DNA of 64,000 bases, from positions 124,001 to 188,000 of the forward strand of contig NZ_PEIB01000002.1 in assembly GCF_004116385.1 (NCBI RefSeq), in the 5' to 3' direction. The DNA comes from Veronia nyctiphanis. Lineage in GTDB: Bacteria > Pseudomonadota > Gammaproteobacteria > Enterobacterales > Vibrionaceae. Below, one piece after another: positions 30,197 to 40,806 of the stretch (its first letter is position 1; the number at the start of each line of letters is the position of its first letter). The notes below the pieces were generated by a model that ran no database searches, was not told the origin of the DNA, and was given only the letters and a program-made list of their open reading frames with translations. The position numbers and the translations under genes were made by a program.

Positions 30197-30877
30197 CTAC
30201 GCATTTAGTGCCCATGAAAAAGCATGAGTAAGGGCGTGTTTACCACGTTTGGGTATTGGACTGCCGTGGAGCGGTAAAATACGCTCAAATGGCCAAGATA
30301 AAATCTCTTGCAAGGATTGTCTCAACAAGGTCTTTGGATCACTTTGCACTTGAATGCTGGGTGAGCAACCCGCATGAAAGTAACGCGCGGTTAATACCCC
30401 CAGTAACTGGCGACTAAGAGAGCCTTGGTTAAACTGCGCCAGAGTTGTACCGATTATCAGGGTCTTCGATTCAGGGTCGCAGAAGATGGTCTCCGATTGC
30501 CGCTCGCTAAGAACAAACATTGATTGGTAGAGGTCTTTTCGCCATAGATCATGATTCTGCGAAGATAATGGGGCATCGAAACCAATGTCTGTACGTTTAA
30601 GTTCGAGACCGGGTGCGGCGAAAAAATAGGCATCGGGGAACTTGAGCCACCAATCTGAGAGATGATGATGTAAGTGTTCGTTGACTGTGACTATCGCTTT
30701 TATTCGTCCAAGACTTTCAAGCTCAATGAGTAAGGTATCAGAGAGTGCCGTCGGGTTGTAAATGAGTAATTCGCCTCCTGAAAGACGAATCACTGACATC
30801 CGGAGATTTATATCGATTCCCCATTGTTTAAAAGGGCTATCGTGATACCACAGCCTATTCGGTTGCCACTCTATCAT
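30197..30877 (-). CDS. DUF4336 family protein (metallo-beta-lactamase-like)
   Basis: About 226 aa, cytoplasmic. The segment IVTVNEHLHHHLSDWWLKFPDAYFF resembles the histidine-rich metal motif of the metallo-beta-lactamase fold, and LPLHGSPIPK near the C-terminus could supply a further ligand, but the standard HxHxDH is absent. DUF4336 proteins have no established reaction. Start ATG 30877 is taken because GGGG at 30884-30887 lies six bases upstream; the TTG at 30889 overlaps that site. It is flanked by DUF368 and oligopeptidase B on the same strand but with separate intergenic gaps. Confidence 0.65.
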   Translation of the reverse strand: MIEWQPNRLWYHDSPFKQWGIDINLRMSVIRLSGGELLIYNPTALSDTLLIELESLGRIKAIVTVNEHLHHHLSDWWLKFPDAYFFAAPGLELKRTDIGFDAPLSSQNHDLWRKDLYQSMFVLSERQSETIFCDPESKTLIIGTTLAQFNQGSLSRQLLGVLTARYFHAGCSPSIQVQSDPKTLLRQSLQEILSWPFERILPLHGSPIPKRGKHALTHAFSWALNA

Positions 30878-30953
30878 TAACGTCCCCAAGCTATCTCAAG
30901 TATCGAAGCTGTTCTAAATAATCAGAGCGTTACACGTATGTATGGATAAAGGA

Positions 30954-30979
30954 ACCCACCCCAAAATGTAGGGGTGGGT
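30954..30979 (-). terminator. Terminator of the oligopeptidase B gene
   Basis: ACCCACCCC and GGGGTGGGT form a perfect 9-bp GC-rich stem with an 8-base loop, immediately after the stop of the protease gene. The trailing T tract on the minus strand is modest (TCCTTTATCC). Confidence 0.7.
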
Positions 30980-30985
30980 GATATG

Positions 30986-33091
30986 TTACTGGTTTTCCAG
31001 AAGGTCTAAGAAGAAGGCAAATTCAAGTGCTTTGTCATGCAATGACTTGAACCTACCTGACGCGCCACCATGGCCGGCATCCATATCCGTTTTAAAGAGC
31101 AACCGGGTATCGTTGGTCTTGAGATCACGAAGCTTAGCGACCCACTTCATCGGTTCGAAATACTGAACCTGAGAGTCATGAAGCCCGGTAGTAACAAGGA
31201 CATGCGGATAGTCTTTGGCTTCGATATTGTCGTAAGGTGAGTAACTGAGCATATAGTCGTAATAGACTTTCTCGTTTGGATTGCCCCACTCACCATACTC
31301 GTTGGTTGTTAATGGAATGGTTTCATCGAGCATTGTTGTGACGACATCAACAAACGGCACATGCGACGCGATACCAGTATAGAGATTCGGCGCAAGATTC
31401 ATTACCGCACCCATCAGCAAGCCACCAGCAGAGCCGCCAACTGCGAACACTTTGTCGTCTGCACAATACTTCTGATCAACGAGCGCTTTTGTGACATCAA
31501 TGAAGTCGTTAAAAGTGTTCATCTTGTTGAGCATTTTGCCGTCTTCATACCAAGGGCGGCCAAGCATTTCAGAGCCCCGGATATGGGCGATGGCACAGAC
31601 GAAGCCACGGTCAAGCAAACTTACCCAGTTTCCAGAAAAAGACGGCTCAATAGTATGACCATAAGACCCGTATCCGTATTGATAAAGCGGATTCGTACCA
31701 TCTTTTTTGAACAGCGATTTGCGGTATACAAGCGATACAGGCACTTGCTTACCATCTCTGGCTGTGACCATAACCCGCTCTGATTGATAGTTTTGTTTGT
31801 CAAAACCACCCAACACTTTTTTCTGCTTTAGTAAGGTCTTGTCACCGCTCGCAAGATCATATTCAAAGTGTGAGCCCGGGTCGGTAAGGCTTGAATAGAA
31901 AATACGTACCGAACTGGCACTCATTTCACTGTTGCCCGTCATATGTGCCATAAAAGCCGTTTCGTCAAACTGCAACGGGTATTCAGAACCAGTAACGAGC
32001 TCTCTGACGGTAATGGTGGAAACCCCGTTTTCGCGTTGTTCGTATACAAGGTGGTTTGAGAAAAGCTCGAAATCTTCGAGTAGTGCATTGTCATCCGGTG
32101 CGACAACGTCTTCCCATGATTCAATATTGTGCTTATCGGCGCTGTTGGTTTTCATCAGACGGAAATTGACCGCTTTGTAATTTGTTTTTACAAAGTAATC
32201 CTGTCCCAGTTTCTCTACCTGGTATTCAAGCCCATGCTCCCGAGGGTAAAACATTTCAGGTTTAGCATTGGGGTCATCAGCAGAGAGAATCGACATCCCT
32301 TTACAGTCAGTATTGTAATGCCAGATATAGACTTCTGAATCGTCTTTACTCTTATCGAGAAAGGTATAAAACGTCAGGTCTTTTTCTTCGTAAACCAATT
32401 CGTCTTCTGATTGCTCTGTACCAAGACGATGTTTGAAAACCTGATACTCCAACAGTGTCTGCTCATCTTTTTTGATGTAGTAGAACGCTTTGTTGTCGTT
32501 CTGCCACACAATTTGGCCTGATGTATTGATCAGGGTATCGACCAGCAGTTTGCCAGTATCAAGGTCTTTAACTTTGATGGTATACATGCGGCGGCTGACA
32601 GTGTCTTCACTGTATGCGAGCAGTTTGCCGTCGATACTGACTTCAACGTCTGACACGTTGTAATAGTCATGTTCTGCAGCCAGTTGATTTACATCAAGGA
32701 GAACGGCTTTATTGCTGCCTGCAAAATCATCAGCACGGACATAAACCGGATATTCATTGTCTCCACTGACTTCCGTCGAATAATAGAAGTTGCCATCTTT
32801 AACTGGCACAGAGCTGTCGTCTTTAACGATTCGACCCTTCAGCTCTTCAAAGAGTGAGTCCTGCAATGCTCTAGTATGCGCCAGCATAGACTCTGTGTGG
32901 GCATTCTCAGCTTCAAGGTGATTAATGACTTCGGGATCTGTGCGATTGTCATCGCGCATCCAATAGTAATCGTCAACGCGGGTGTGACCATGGTGAGTCA
33001 TTTGATGTGGCACTTTTTTTGCCTGAGGACCTTCAGGGGTCGCTGATACATCAGAGAGTGAGGATGGGTTGGAATTATCGGTATTGGACAA
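30986..33091 (-). CDS. ptrB: Oligopeptidase B (S9A prolyl oligopeptidase family)
   Basis: About 701 aa. A serine peptidase that cleaves short peptides after Lys or Arg, usually in the cytoplasm. The N-terminal half is a seven-bladed propeller starting at HGHTRVDDYYWMRDD. The catalytic domain holds the nucleophile in FAVGGSAGGLLMG, the Asp in VTTGLHDSQVQYFEP and the His in TDMDAGHGGASGR. Acidic residues typical of the dibasic-specific subgroup are present. The frame is open from TTG 33112, but GAGGA sits seven bases before TTG 33091 and therefore inside the longer frame, so 33091 is the better start (MSNTDNSNPSSL). Single-gene unit with its own terminator. Confidence 0.9.
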   Translation of the reverse strand: MSNTDNSNPSSLSDVSATPEGPQAKKVPHQMTHHGHTRVDDYYWMRDDNRTDPEVINHLEAENAHTESMLAHTRALQDSLFEELKGRIVKDDSSVPVKDGNFYYSTEVSGDNEYPVYVRADDFAGSNKAVLLDVNQLAAEHDYYNVSDVEVSIDGKLLAYSEDTVSRRMYTIKVKDLDTGKLLVDTLINTSGQIVWQNDNKAFYYIKKDEQTLLEYQVFKHRLGTEQSEDELVYEEKDLTFYTFLDKSKDDSEVYIWHYNTDCKGMSILSADDPNAKPEMFYPREHGLEYQVEKLGQDYFVKTNYKAVNFRLMKTNSADKHNIESWEDVVAPDDNALLEDFELFSNHLVYEQRENGVSTITVRELVTGSEYPLQFDETAFMAHMTGNSEMSASSVRIFYSSLTDPGSHFEYDLASGDKTLLKQKKVLGGFDKQNYQSERVMVTARDGKQVPVSLVYRKSLFKKDGTNPLYQYGYGSYGHTIEPSFSGNWVSLLDRGFVCAIAHIRGSEMLGRPWYEDGKMLNKMNTFNDFIDVTKALVDQKYCADDKVFAVGGSAGGLLMGAVMNLAPNLYTGIASHVPFVDVVTTMLDETIPLTTNEYGEWGNPNEKVYYDYMLSYSPYDNIEAKDYPHVLVTTGLHDSQVQYFEPMKWVAKLRDLKTNDTRLLFKTDMDAGHGGASGRFKSLHDKALEFAFFLDLLENQ

Positions 33092-33112
33092 AATAAATTC
33101 CTCAATTTTCAA

Positions 33113-33666
33113 TATGTTGGTTTTTCATGAAAGAGGCGTAAGCCATGATAAAGATAAGAATCACGTTACTCAAACGCATAAAATTCTGGTGCAGAGTCGT
33201 GAAATGTCAGTCTGTTGTGTTTTTCTAAACAGTATCCTAGCCAAGAATCATCGAGGTTTTGCACCAACTTGGCGATAAAAAACGTCAAATGTGATGCATA
33301 CGACACGCACAGGAACAGGAAAGTGGCGTCAAATCATGGCGTGATGAACAAATCTCCATATCCACATGTAGGAATATTACATACATAATAAATTCCGACA
33401 AAACAAAAGTGTGACTAATGACTCATTGTTTAAATGCGATTTGAGGTTTAATTTGATCAAAAAAATAAGGGTTGCTTCTCTTGTGCGCAACCCAGTGTGC
33501 TGGAATTCAAAAAAAACCGGACAACTTGATTCAAAGGGTGATAGGTATCCCAATATCGCCTTTTAAATCGGCTAACTGACTGGTTAGCAAGCTTTTTTGC
33601 ATGTGGTGGTTCACAATGGCAACCTTGTGCATTTACTTTTGTTTCGCTTAGCCCGAGAGAACATTT
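33113..33666. promoter_or_regulatory. Intergenic region upstream of malP and ptrB
   Basis: About 550 bases between divergent genes. It should hold the promoter of the maltodextrin/glycogen operon. GGGTTGC with GCAACCC (33469-33493) makes a 7-bp hairpin preceded by an A tract, and TTTGATCAAA near 33453 is a short palindrome. I looked for MalT boxes (GGAKGA) and a CRP site and found no convincing match. Open frames here lack ribosome sites. Confidence 0.4.
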
Positions 33667-36123
33667 ATGACTATGTATTATCATGGTTCTGATTTTGACA
33701 AGGAACAATTCAAACAAGAATTACGTCAGGTGTTAACAAGCCAACTCGCCGTTGTAGAACAAAAAGCAACATCGCGAGATTGGTATCAGGCACTCGGCAA
33801 GGTCCTGTCTCAAACGACAACCTCCCTTCTGTTGCAATCAGAGTCAAACAACGAAAGCTCAGACACCCGTAAAGTTAACTACTTCTCCCTTGAGTTTCTC
33901 ATTGGTCGCCTGACAGGCAACAATCTGATTAATCTTGGCATCTATGATCAGGTTCAAGAAGCGTTGAAAGATATCGGGCTCTCGTTGAGTGACCTGCTAG
34001 AAGAGGAAAATGACCCTGCGCTGGGCAATGGCGGTTTGGGTCGACTGGCTGCTTGTTTTATGGATTCGCTTGCCAGTCAAGCCTATCCCGCTGTTGGTTA
34101 CGGTCTTCACTATGAATATGGCTTGTTCAGACAGTCATTCCACCATGGCCGACAACAAGAAGCACCTGATACTTGGAAAGACACAGAAGGGTACCCATGG
34201 GAAAGGCAGCGTGTTGAATTGACTCAGCAGGTCGGCTTCTGGGGGCATGTCGAAGAATATAAAGATACTGAAAACGAGCTACGAAAGCGCTGGGTTCCAG
34301 CTCTTGAAGTGGAAGGTGTTGCATGGGATATGCCCGTGGTGGGCTATCAGAATGAGACGACATTGCCATTACGTTTATGGGAATGTAAAACCTCCAACCC
34401 TTTTGATTTAACGCGTTTTAATGATGGTGACTTTGTTGGAGCACAATACCCTGCGCTAGAAGCGTCAAACATCACCAAAGTGTTGTATCCCAATGACAAT
34501 CACGAGCAAGGTAAAGCACTGCGTTTGATGCAGCAGTATTTCCTTTGCGCATGCTCAGTCGGTGATTTGCTTCGACGCCATCTTGCGCTTGGCCGAAGTC
34601 TGAGTAGTTTGCCTGATTTCGAAACCGTACAACTAAATGACACGCACCCTGTTATAGCAATCCCAGAGCTGATGCGAATCCTGATGGATGAACATGGACT
34701 CGAATGGGACAGCGCGTGGGATATTTGTTCACGAACGTTTGCTTATACCAACCATACGTTATTGCCTGAAGCGCTTGAGACGTGGTCGGAAGGATTGATG
34801 GGCAACTTGCTGCCGCGTCACATGCAGATAATTTTTGATATTAACCACGAACTCATGGTCAGTGTTCAGAAAAAATGGCCCGGCGATATCAGCAAAATGT
34901 CCAAGCTCTCTATCATTGAAGAGGGTGACTATCGACGAATTCGTATGGCGAATCTTGCTGTGGTTGCGTCTTATGCTGTTAATGGTGTTGCTGCAATGCA
35001 CTCTGAGCTGGTTAAACGTGACTTATTCCCTGAGTTCGACACGCTCTATCCCGGTAAACTGACAAATGTGACGAACGGTGTAACGCCTCGTCGCTGGATT
35101 AAATTCTGTAACCCAGCGCTTGCAAACCTGATTACTGAAAAATTAGGTGATGGTTGGATTAGGGACCTGAACGAGATTGAAGGCTTGAAAGCTTATGCTG
35201 ATGATAAAGCCTTCCAGGATGCGTTCATGGCGGTAAAGAAAGCCAATAAACAGAAATTGGCTGACTGGGTTAAAGATAAGCTCGACATTGAATTGAACAC
35301 TGATGCCATCTTTGATGTTCAAATCAAACGGCTTCATGAGTACAAGCGTCAGCACCTTAACCTGCTGCACATCCTGTCGCTTTATCATCGTCTTCTTAAC
35401 GAGCCCGATTTTGATATCCATCCGCGTGTCTTTATATTTGCAGCAAAAGCTGCACCCGGGTATGCATTGGCGAAAGATATTATCTACGCCATCAACCGTG
35501 TGGCTGAAACCGTTAATAATGATGCTCGACTCAAAGACAAACTCAAGGTGGTTTTCTTGCCTGACTACCGAGTAAGTCTTGCAGAGTTGATCATTCCAGC
35601 CGCGGATGTGTCTGAACAAATCTCGACGGCGGGTAAAGAGGCATCAGGGACTGGCAACATGAAACTCGCCATGAACGGTGCCCTGACCATAGGAACAATG
35701 GATGGTGCTAACGTCGAGATCCGCGAGGAAGTGGGCGACGACAACATCTTTATATTCGGCCTAAAAGTCGACGAAGTCATTGCGCTTAAAGAGAAAGGCT
35801 ACGACTCCTTTATCTACTACGAGAGTGAACCACTCCTGCAAGCCTGCTTGAACATGCTTCAGGATGATACGTTCACACCAGAAAAGCCAGGTGAGTTGAT
35901 TTCGGTTGTCAGAAACCTGCTGGATTATGGTGATCCGTATTTGGCACTCGCCGATTTTGCTTCGTATGTTGATGCTCAAATGGCGCTCAATGATGCCTAC
36001 GGCGACCAAACGTCATGGGCCAGAAAAGCCATTCTGAATACGGCACTTAACGCGAAATTCAGTTCAGACCGCAGTATCCGCGATTACGCGAATAACATCT
36101 GGAAGTTAGAAACACAGAAATAG
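33667..36123 (+). CDS. malP: Glycogen/maltodextrin phosphorylase
   Basis: 818 aa (E. coli MalP 797). It releases glucose-1-phosphate from alpha-1,4-glucans. Landmarks: NYFSLEFLIGRLTGNNLIN, EEENDPALGNGGLGRLAACF, VQLNDTHP, TNGVTPRRW and the pyridoxal-phosphate lysine in ASGTGNMKLAMNGALTIG near residue 664. Start ATG 33667 has GAGAGA seven bases upstream. First gene of malP-malQ-glgB. GlgP and MalP are hard to separate by sequence alone; the partner malQ favours MalP. A REP-like hairpin follows the stop. Confidence 0.9.
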   Translation: MTMYYHGSDFDKEQFKQELRQVLTSQLAVVEQKATSRDWYQALGKVLSQTTTSLLLQSESNNESSDTRKVNYFSLEFLIGRLTGNNLINLGIYDQVQEALKDIGLSLSDLLEEENDPALGNGGLGRLAACFMDSLASQAYPAVGYGLHYEYGLFRQSFHHGRQQEAPDTWKDTEGYPWERQRVELTQQVGFWGHVEEYKDTENELRKRWVPALEVEGVAWDMPVVGYQNETTLPLRLWECKTSNPFDLTRFNDGDFVGAQYPALEASNITKVLYPNDNHEQGKALRLMQQYFLCACSVGDLLRRHLALGRSLSSLPDFETVQLNDTHPVIAIPELMRILMDEHGLEWDSAWDICSRTFAYTNHTLLPEALETWSEGLMGNLLPRHMQIIFDINHELMVSVQKKWPGDISKMSKLSIIEEGDYRRIRMANLAVVASYAVNGVAAMHSELVKRDLFPEFDTLYPGKLTNVTNGVTPRRWIKFCNPALANLITEKLGDGWIRDLNEIEGLKAYADDKAFQDAFMAVKKANKQKLADWVKDKLDIELNTDAIFDVQIKRLHEYKRQHLNLLHILSLYHRLLNEPDFDIHPRVFIFAAKAAPGYALAKDIIYAINRVAETVNNDARLKDKLKVVFLPDYRVSLAELIIPAADVSEQISTAGKEASGTGNMKLAMNGALTIGTMDGANVEIREEVGDDNIFIFGLKVDEVIALKEKGYDSFIYYESEPLLQACLNMLQDDTFTPEKPGELISVVRNLLDYGDPYLALADFASYVDAQMALNDAYGDQTSWARKAILNTALNAKFSSDRSIRDYANNIWKLETQK

Positions 36124-36138
36124 AAGCGTAAAAAAGAC

Positions 36139-36160
36139 GCCGGATGCGTGCGTGTCCGGC
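36139..36160 (+). repeat. REP-like intercistronic hairpin between malP and malQ
   Basis: GCCGGA and TCCGGC flank a 10-base loop (TGCGTGCGTG), resembling the core of an enterobacterial REP/BIME hairpin. It lies between co-transcribed genes without a T tract, so it probably stabilises the malP mRNA segment or tunes expression of the downstream genes. Confidence 0.5.
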
Positions 36161-36225
36161 AAAAACAATAAATGCTTCATTCAGTTGGTTTGGTGGACGT
36201 TTTCTGCCATGAGAGGGAAGGGAAT

Positions 36226-38430
36226 ATGAATTCAACGATTTCACAGATAGCCCATGAAGCAGGCATTGCTGCTGAATATATCGATGCATGGGGAAAAGGC
36301 GCTGTCGTCGATAGCAAAATACAGGAAGCACTCCTTACTGCACTCGGTTACGATTTAAGTTCCGAGAAAGCACTGATCAAGTCGGCAGAGAGAAAAAGTC
36401 AAAAGGACATACTTTCTCCTGTTTCTGTTTTTAAGCAAACTCAGCAAAAACATATTCACGTCAATGTATCTAAAAGTGCACGCCTATCGGAGTTTAGCTG
36501 GCGATTAGATACGGAATGTGGACAGAAACTATTCGGTGAGCTTTCGACTCTGGTTGCCAGTGATACCCGCGTAGACGGCGGCGAACTTATTATTTCTTTG
36601 CCGGAATCTCTGCCCGTTGGATATCATCAGTTTTCTCTTACCCGTAAGCGCAGAAAATCGCCGATTACTATGACCCTCATTGTCGCGCCCGAGCAGTGCT
36701 TTAAATCTGCAGCACTGCGAGAGGAGCAGAAGTTATGGGGGCCAAGCGCGCAACTATATACTTTACGTAGCGAGTCAAACTGGGGCATCGGGGATTTTAG
36801 CGACCTGCGTCTGTTGGTTTCTGAAGTCGCCAAACAAGGTGGCGACTTTGTTGGCATTAATCCTATCCATGCGCTGTTCCCCGCAACTCCGGAGTCTGCC
36901 AGCCCGTATAGTCCGTCATCCAGATCTTGGCTGAATGTCTTGTATATTGATGTTGCTGCTGTGCCTGAATTCAATGCCTGTAAAGAAGCGCAAGAATTTG
37001 TTTCGGATGAGAGCTTTCAACAGCAACTGAAAACGGTGCGCAATTCAGAATACGTTGATTACACCGGCGTGGCGTCTTTAAAATTTCCAGTGCTGAGGTT
37101 GTTATTTACTGCGTTCAAATCTCTGAAAGCAGATTCATCGCGAGCTCTGCAATTCTCTGACTTTATTCGTGAAGGTGGAGAGAGCTTGTATCGTCAAGCG
37201 ACGTTTGATGCATTACATACACATCTTAATCAGGATGTTAGTGCAAGTGAATTAAGAGATGGCGTTAAAGAAGCCGTGTGGGGCTGGCCAGTCTTTCCTG
37301 AAAAATATCAGCACTTTTCCAAGTCTGCAGTCAAACAGTTTGCGACCGAAAATGCCGATCACGTTGAATTTTTCATGTTTCTACAATGGACGGCTAAGCA
37401 ACAGCTCGAATCAGTGCAAGCTGAGGCTATGGACAGTGGTATGAAGCTGGGCCTTTATCGTGATCTTGCTGTTGGTGTTTGTAATTCGGGTTCAGAAACT
37501 TGGGCCGATGAGGGCGACTTGGTGTTGGATGCCAGTATCGGTGCACCGCCGGATGTACTTGGGCCGCTGGGTCAAAATTGGGGACTTCCGCCTTTTAACC
37601 CTGACAGCATGCGAAACAACGCTTACAAGCCGTTTATTGAGCTACTCAGAGCAAACATGCAGCATTGCGGAGCACTGCGTATTGACCATATCTTAGGCTT
37701 ACTACGTCTCTGGTGGGTACCTAAAGGTCGCTCAGCATGTGATGGTGCCTACATATATAACAAAGTGAATGACTTACTGTCGATCCTTGCGCTTGAAAGT
37801 CACAGGTTTAAGTGTAGTGTTATCGGCGAAGATCTTGGTACTGTGCCGGACGAAATCGTATTACTTCTTAACGATGCAGGTATTTACTCGTATAAAGTAC
37901 TGTTCTTTGAAGTGGCTGAAGATGGCGGATACTTTTCCCCGTCTCACTACGCCCCCCAATCAATGGCCACATTATGCACGCACGACATGCCAACACTGAA
38001 AGGTTTTTGGCATTGTGAGGACCTGAAGCTTGGTGAGAAACTGGGTTTGTACACAGACCCTGAAGAAATTGATGCGCTTTATCGGGGGCGTGCTGAAAAC
38101 AAGCAACGATTACTGGACAGTTTAAGATGGCATGGTGTGTTGTCTGACGGTATTGGTCATGATGCGGCATATGTTCCTATGGACAGCTATCTCAATCATG
38201 CTATGCACTTACATCTGGCAAGTGGTACCAGCGCTTTACTGAGTATCCAACTTGAAGATTGGCTTGAGATGGATAACCCCGTTAACGTGCCAGGTACGAG
38301 CACGGAATACCCAAACTGGCGTCGAAAACTTTCTGCTTCACTCGAAGAGATTTTCTCAAAACCAGACATAAAAGAATTGGCTCAACAATTAACCAGAAAA
38401 AGAACTGCAGCCAGTGGCACCGAATCTTAA
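36226..38430 (+). CDS. malQ: 4-alpha-glucanotransferase (amylomaltase)
   Basis: 734 aa, GH77. It transfers glucan chains between malto-oligosaccharides. Typical motifs: [69 protein letters not shown] (nucleophile Asp), [13 protein letters not shown] (acid/base Glu) and [12 protein letters not shown]. The frame opens at 36172, but ATG 36226 follows a purine-rich AGGGAAGGGA site and begins [13 protein letters not shown], so the shorter start is used. The length agrees with proteobacterial MalQ (about 690-730). Second gene of the operon. Confidence 0.9.
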   Translation: MNSTISQIAHEAGIAAEYIDAWGKGAVVDSKIQEALLTALGYDLSSEKALIKSAERKSQKDILSPVSVFKQTQQKHIHVNVSKSARLSEFSWRLDTECGQKLFGELSTLVASDTRVDGGELIISLPESLPVGYHQFSLTRKRRKSPITMTLIVAPEQCFKSAALREEQKLWGPSAQLYTLRSESNWGIGDFSDLRLLVSEVAKQGGDFVGINPIHALFPATPESASPYSPSSRSWLNVLYIDVAAVPEFNACKEAQEFVSDESFQQQLKTVRNSEYVDYTGVASLKFPVLRLLFTAFKSLKADSSRALQFSDFIREGGESLYRQATFDALHTHLNQDVSASELRDGVKEAVWGWPVFPEKYQHFSKSAVKQFATENADHVEFFMFLQWTAKQQLESVQAEAMDSGMKLGLYRDLAVGVCNSGSETWADEGDLVLDASIGAPPDVLGPLGQNWGLPPFNPDSMRNNAYKPFIELLRANMQHCGALRIDHILGLLRLWWVPKGRSACDGAYIYNKVNDLLSILALESHRFKCSVIGEDLGTVPDEIVLLLNDAGIYSYKVLFFEVAEDGGYFSPSHYAPQSMATLCTHDMPTLKGFWHCEDLKLGEKLGLYTDPEEIDALYRGRAENKQRLLDSLRWHGVLSDGIGHDAAYVPMDSYLNHAMHLHLASGTSALLSIQLEDWLEMDNPVNVPGTSTEYPNWRRKLSASLEEIFSKPDIKELAQQLTRKRTAASGTES

Positions 38431-38440
38431 GGAGACACCT

Positions 38441-40639
38441 TTGACTATTTCCTGTCCTGAAAAGGACGTTTATGCACAACTCGAAAGTGCTGCATTTTCA
38501 GACCCCTTCGCGTTTCTGGGACCGCAATACCGTTCAAACACTGAGAAAGAACCAACTTCACTGAGGGTGTGGTTGCCGGGTGCTCACGATGTTTCCGTTG
38601 TTTTGGCTGATGGAAAGTCTCTTCCATTACAACGTGACGGGGACTCTGCGGGCTTTACTTTAGCGTCAAGCAGAGACCTAACAGGTGAACTCTATCAATT
38701 GATGATTAACTGGGGCGAGTCTCAACAAACTCTCTTCGACCCCTACCAGTTTCATCAGGTCATGCCGAGCGAAGAGACAATTTTCGATCCGGTCAAGATG
38801 CACAAAGAGATGGGCGCGCAACGTTTATCTCTGGCGCGCGGTGGAAAATCAGTCATAGGTACTCGTTTTGTGGTGTTTGCTCCACATGCCTCATCGGTGA
38901 GTGTGATTGGCGACTTTAACAGTTGGGATGGCCGACGAACGCCGATGCAGCGCGTTGATCATGGCCATTGGGCGATTTTTATCCCTGAACTTGATGCAGG
39001 TAGTCGCTACAAGTTTGAACTCAAGGATTCTGCAGGGAACACCCTGCCACATAAGATGGATCCTTGGGGCATTCATGGCGAACAGTACCCATCATTTTCG
39101 TCATTGGTTTACGACCGCAAAGCCTATGAATGGCAGGATACAAAATGGCAGACCCGTGAGACTGAAACTAAACATGAAATGCCACTGTCGTTTTATGAAC
39201 TTCATGCGGGGTCGTGGCGCCGTCATGAGAATGGAGATATGTTCACCTATCGTGACCTGGCTGAACATCTGGTGCCGTACCTCAAAGAAATGGGGTATAG
39301 CCATGTAGAGCTAATGCCAGTCTCTGAACACCCGTTCTACGGGTCATGGGGCTATCAGCCGATAGGCATGTTTGCACCGACCAGCCGTTATGGCACGCCT
39401 GATGATTTCAAATACTTTGTCGATACCTGTCACCAAGCGGGCATCGGTGTGGTGCTCGACTGGGTGCCAGCGCATTTCCCATCCGATGAGCATGGCTTGG
39501 CAAACTTTGATGGTACCTCCTTGTTCAACGACCCTGATCCTCGTCGAGGTTGGCATCAGGATTGGAATAGTTATATTTACGATTATGGTCGCGATCATGT
39601 GAGACGATTCTTGGTATCTAATGCGCTTTTCTGGCTCGAAGAATTTCATATCGATGGACTCAGAGTAGACGCTGTTGCATCAATGCTATACCTCGATTAC
39701 TCACGTGATCACGACCAGTGGATACCTAATGCAGATGGCGGTAATGAAAATTATGACGCAATCAGCCTTCTGCGTTGGATGAATGAAGAAGTCTACAAAC
39801 ACTTTCCAAATGCGCTGACCATTGCAGAGGAATCAACAGCATTTTCGGGTGTATCTCGTCCAACGTCGATGGGTGGGCTTGGTTTCGGCTTCAAGTGGAA
39901 CATGGGTTGGATGCACGATAGCCTGAGCTACATTCAGGAAGCGCCTGTACACAGAAAATATCATCATGACACTGTCACGTTTCCGATGGTCTACGCCTTC
40001 AGTGAAAACTATGTTCTCTCCTTGTCACACGACGAGGTCGTTTATGGTAAGGGTGCTGTGCATGACAAAATGCCGGGTGACGAATGGCAAAAGACGGCTA
40101 ACCTAAGAGCTTACCTTGGTTATATGTATGGTCAGCCCGGTAAGAAACTGAATTTCATGGGCACGGAAATTGGCCAGACTGCTGAGTGGGATCATGACAA
40201 TCAGTTGCAGTGGTTCTTGCTTGACTATGAGCGCCACTCCGGTGTGCAGAGCTTGGTCAAAGATTTGAACTGCCTCTACCGAGATTACAGTGCCCTCCAT
40301 CAGCTCGACTGTGATCCTGAAGGTTTTGAGTGGCGCATGCAGGATGATAGCGAGCGCTCTGTGCTTATTCATGAGCGTTTTGACCGAGACGGGCAGCGTA
40401 TTCTTGTAGTGAGCAACTTTACGCCAGTGCCACGTGAGGCTTATAGATTGGGTGTGCCAGTTGTTGGTCAATATGAATTGATATTGAATACTGATGATAA
40501 GAAATATCACGGTAGCGACTTTTCAATCGATAAGGTTATCGAGACTGAAAATGTTGAAAGTCATACTTTGCCACAGTCTATTGCACTCGATATTGCCCCT
40601 CTCTCTACCCAGTTCTATGTCTTTAATAAGAAAGATTAA
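38441..40639 (+). CDS. glgB: 1,4-alpha-glucan branching enzyme
   Basis: 732 aa, GH13 with N-terminal CBM48. It makes alpha-1,6 branches in glycogen. CBM48 motif: [19 protein letters not shown]. Catalytic regions: [54 protein letters not shown] (nucleophile Asp), ALTIAEEST (acid/base Glu) and [12 protein letters not shown]. The start is TTG 38441: AAGGAG (38429-38434) overlaps the malQ stop and is six bases upstream, whereas GTG 38414 has no site. The tight 10-base spacing to malQ indicates translational coupling. Glycogen synthesis (glgCA) genes are not in the window. Confidence 0.9.
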   Translation: MTISCPEKDVYAQLESAAFSDPFAFLGPQYRSNTEKEPTSLRVWLPGAHDVSVVLADGKSLPLQRDGDSAGFTLASSRDLTGELYQLMINWGESQQTLFDPYQFHQVMPSEETIFDPVKMHKEMGAQRLSLARGGKSVIGTRFVVFAPHASSVSVIGDFNSWDGRRTPMQRVDHGHWAIFIPELDAGSRYKFELKDSAGNTLPHKMDPWGIHGEQYPSFSSLVYDRKAYEWQDTKWQTRETETKHEMPLSFYELHAGSWRRHENGDMFTYRDLAEHLVPYLKEMGYSHVELMPVSEHPFYGSWGYQPIGMFAPTSRYGTPDDFKYFVDTCHQAGIGVVLDWVPAHFPSDEHGLANFDGTSLFNDPDPRRGWHQDWNSYIYDYGRDHVRRFLVSNALFWLEEFHIDGLRVDAVASMLYLDYSRDHDQWIPNADGGNENYDAISLLRWMNEEVYKHFPNALTIAEESTAFSGVSRPTSMGGLGFGFKWNMGWMHDSLSYIQEAPVHRKYHHDTVTFPMVYAFSENYVLSLSHDEVVYGKGAVHDKMPGDEWQKTANLRAYLGYMYGQPGKKLNFMGTEIGQTAEWDHDNQLQWFLLDYERHSGVQSLVKDLNCLYRDYSALHQLDCDPEGFEWRMQDDSERSVLIHERFDRDGQRILVVSNFTPVPREAYRLGVPVVGQYELILNTDDKKYHGSDFSIDKVIETENVESHTLPQSIALDIAPLSTQFYVFNKKD

Positions 40640-40657
40640 AAGAACATCCGCATTAAG

Positions 40658-40685
40658 AAAGCAGCCAAGTAAGGCTGCTTTTTTT
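40658..40685 (+). terminator. Terminator of the malP-malQ-glgB operon
   Basis: AAAGCAGCC and GGCTGCTTT form a perfect 9-bp stem with a 6-base loop, followed by seven T. Confidence 0.9.
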
Positions 40686-40768
40686 ATATCCTAAATTTCT
40701 CGTATTATTGCCCACTGTTATGACTGAGAACAAATGACAAGTTTGTTTTTTGATTTTTCCGAACTAGG

Positions 40769-40795
40769 ATATTGTTTATTCCAATTAAACAATAT
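40769..40795. promoter_or_regulatory. 10-bp inverted repeat upstream of the pirin gene
   Basis: ATATTGTTTA and TAAACAATAT are separated by 7 bases and end 11 bases before the pirin ATG. The symmetry, AT content and position suit a repressor operator or a LysR-type T-N11-A site; it also could form an RNA hairpin that would sit next to the ribosome site (AGGA, 40798-40802). Confidence 0.5.
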
Positions 40796-40806
40796 TTAGG
40801 ATTGTT

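Noticed and set aside
8003-30970. A 16-base identical sequence, CCCACCCCAAAATGTA, at 8003 and 30955
   Set aside because: In 64 kb about half a pair of identical 16-mers is expected by chance, the flanks differ, and only the second copy is part of a hairpin. Not evidence of a repeat family.
33069-33278. Open frame of 69 codons upstream of malP
   Set aside because: It overlaps the start of ptrB on the other strand, has no ribosome site and an unlikely composition.
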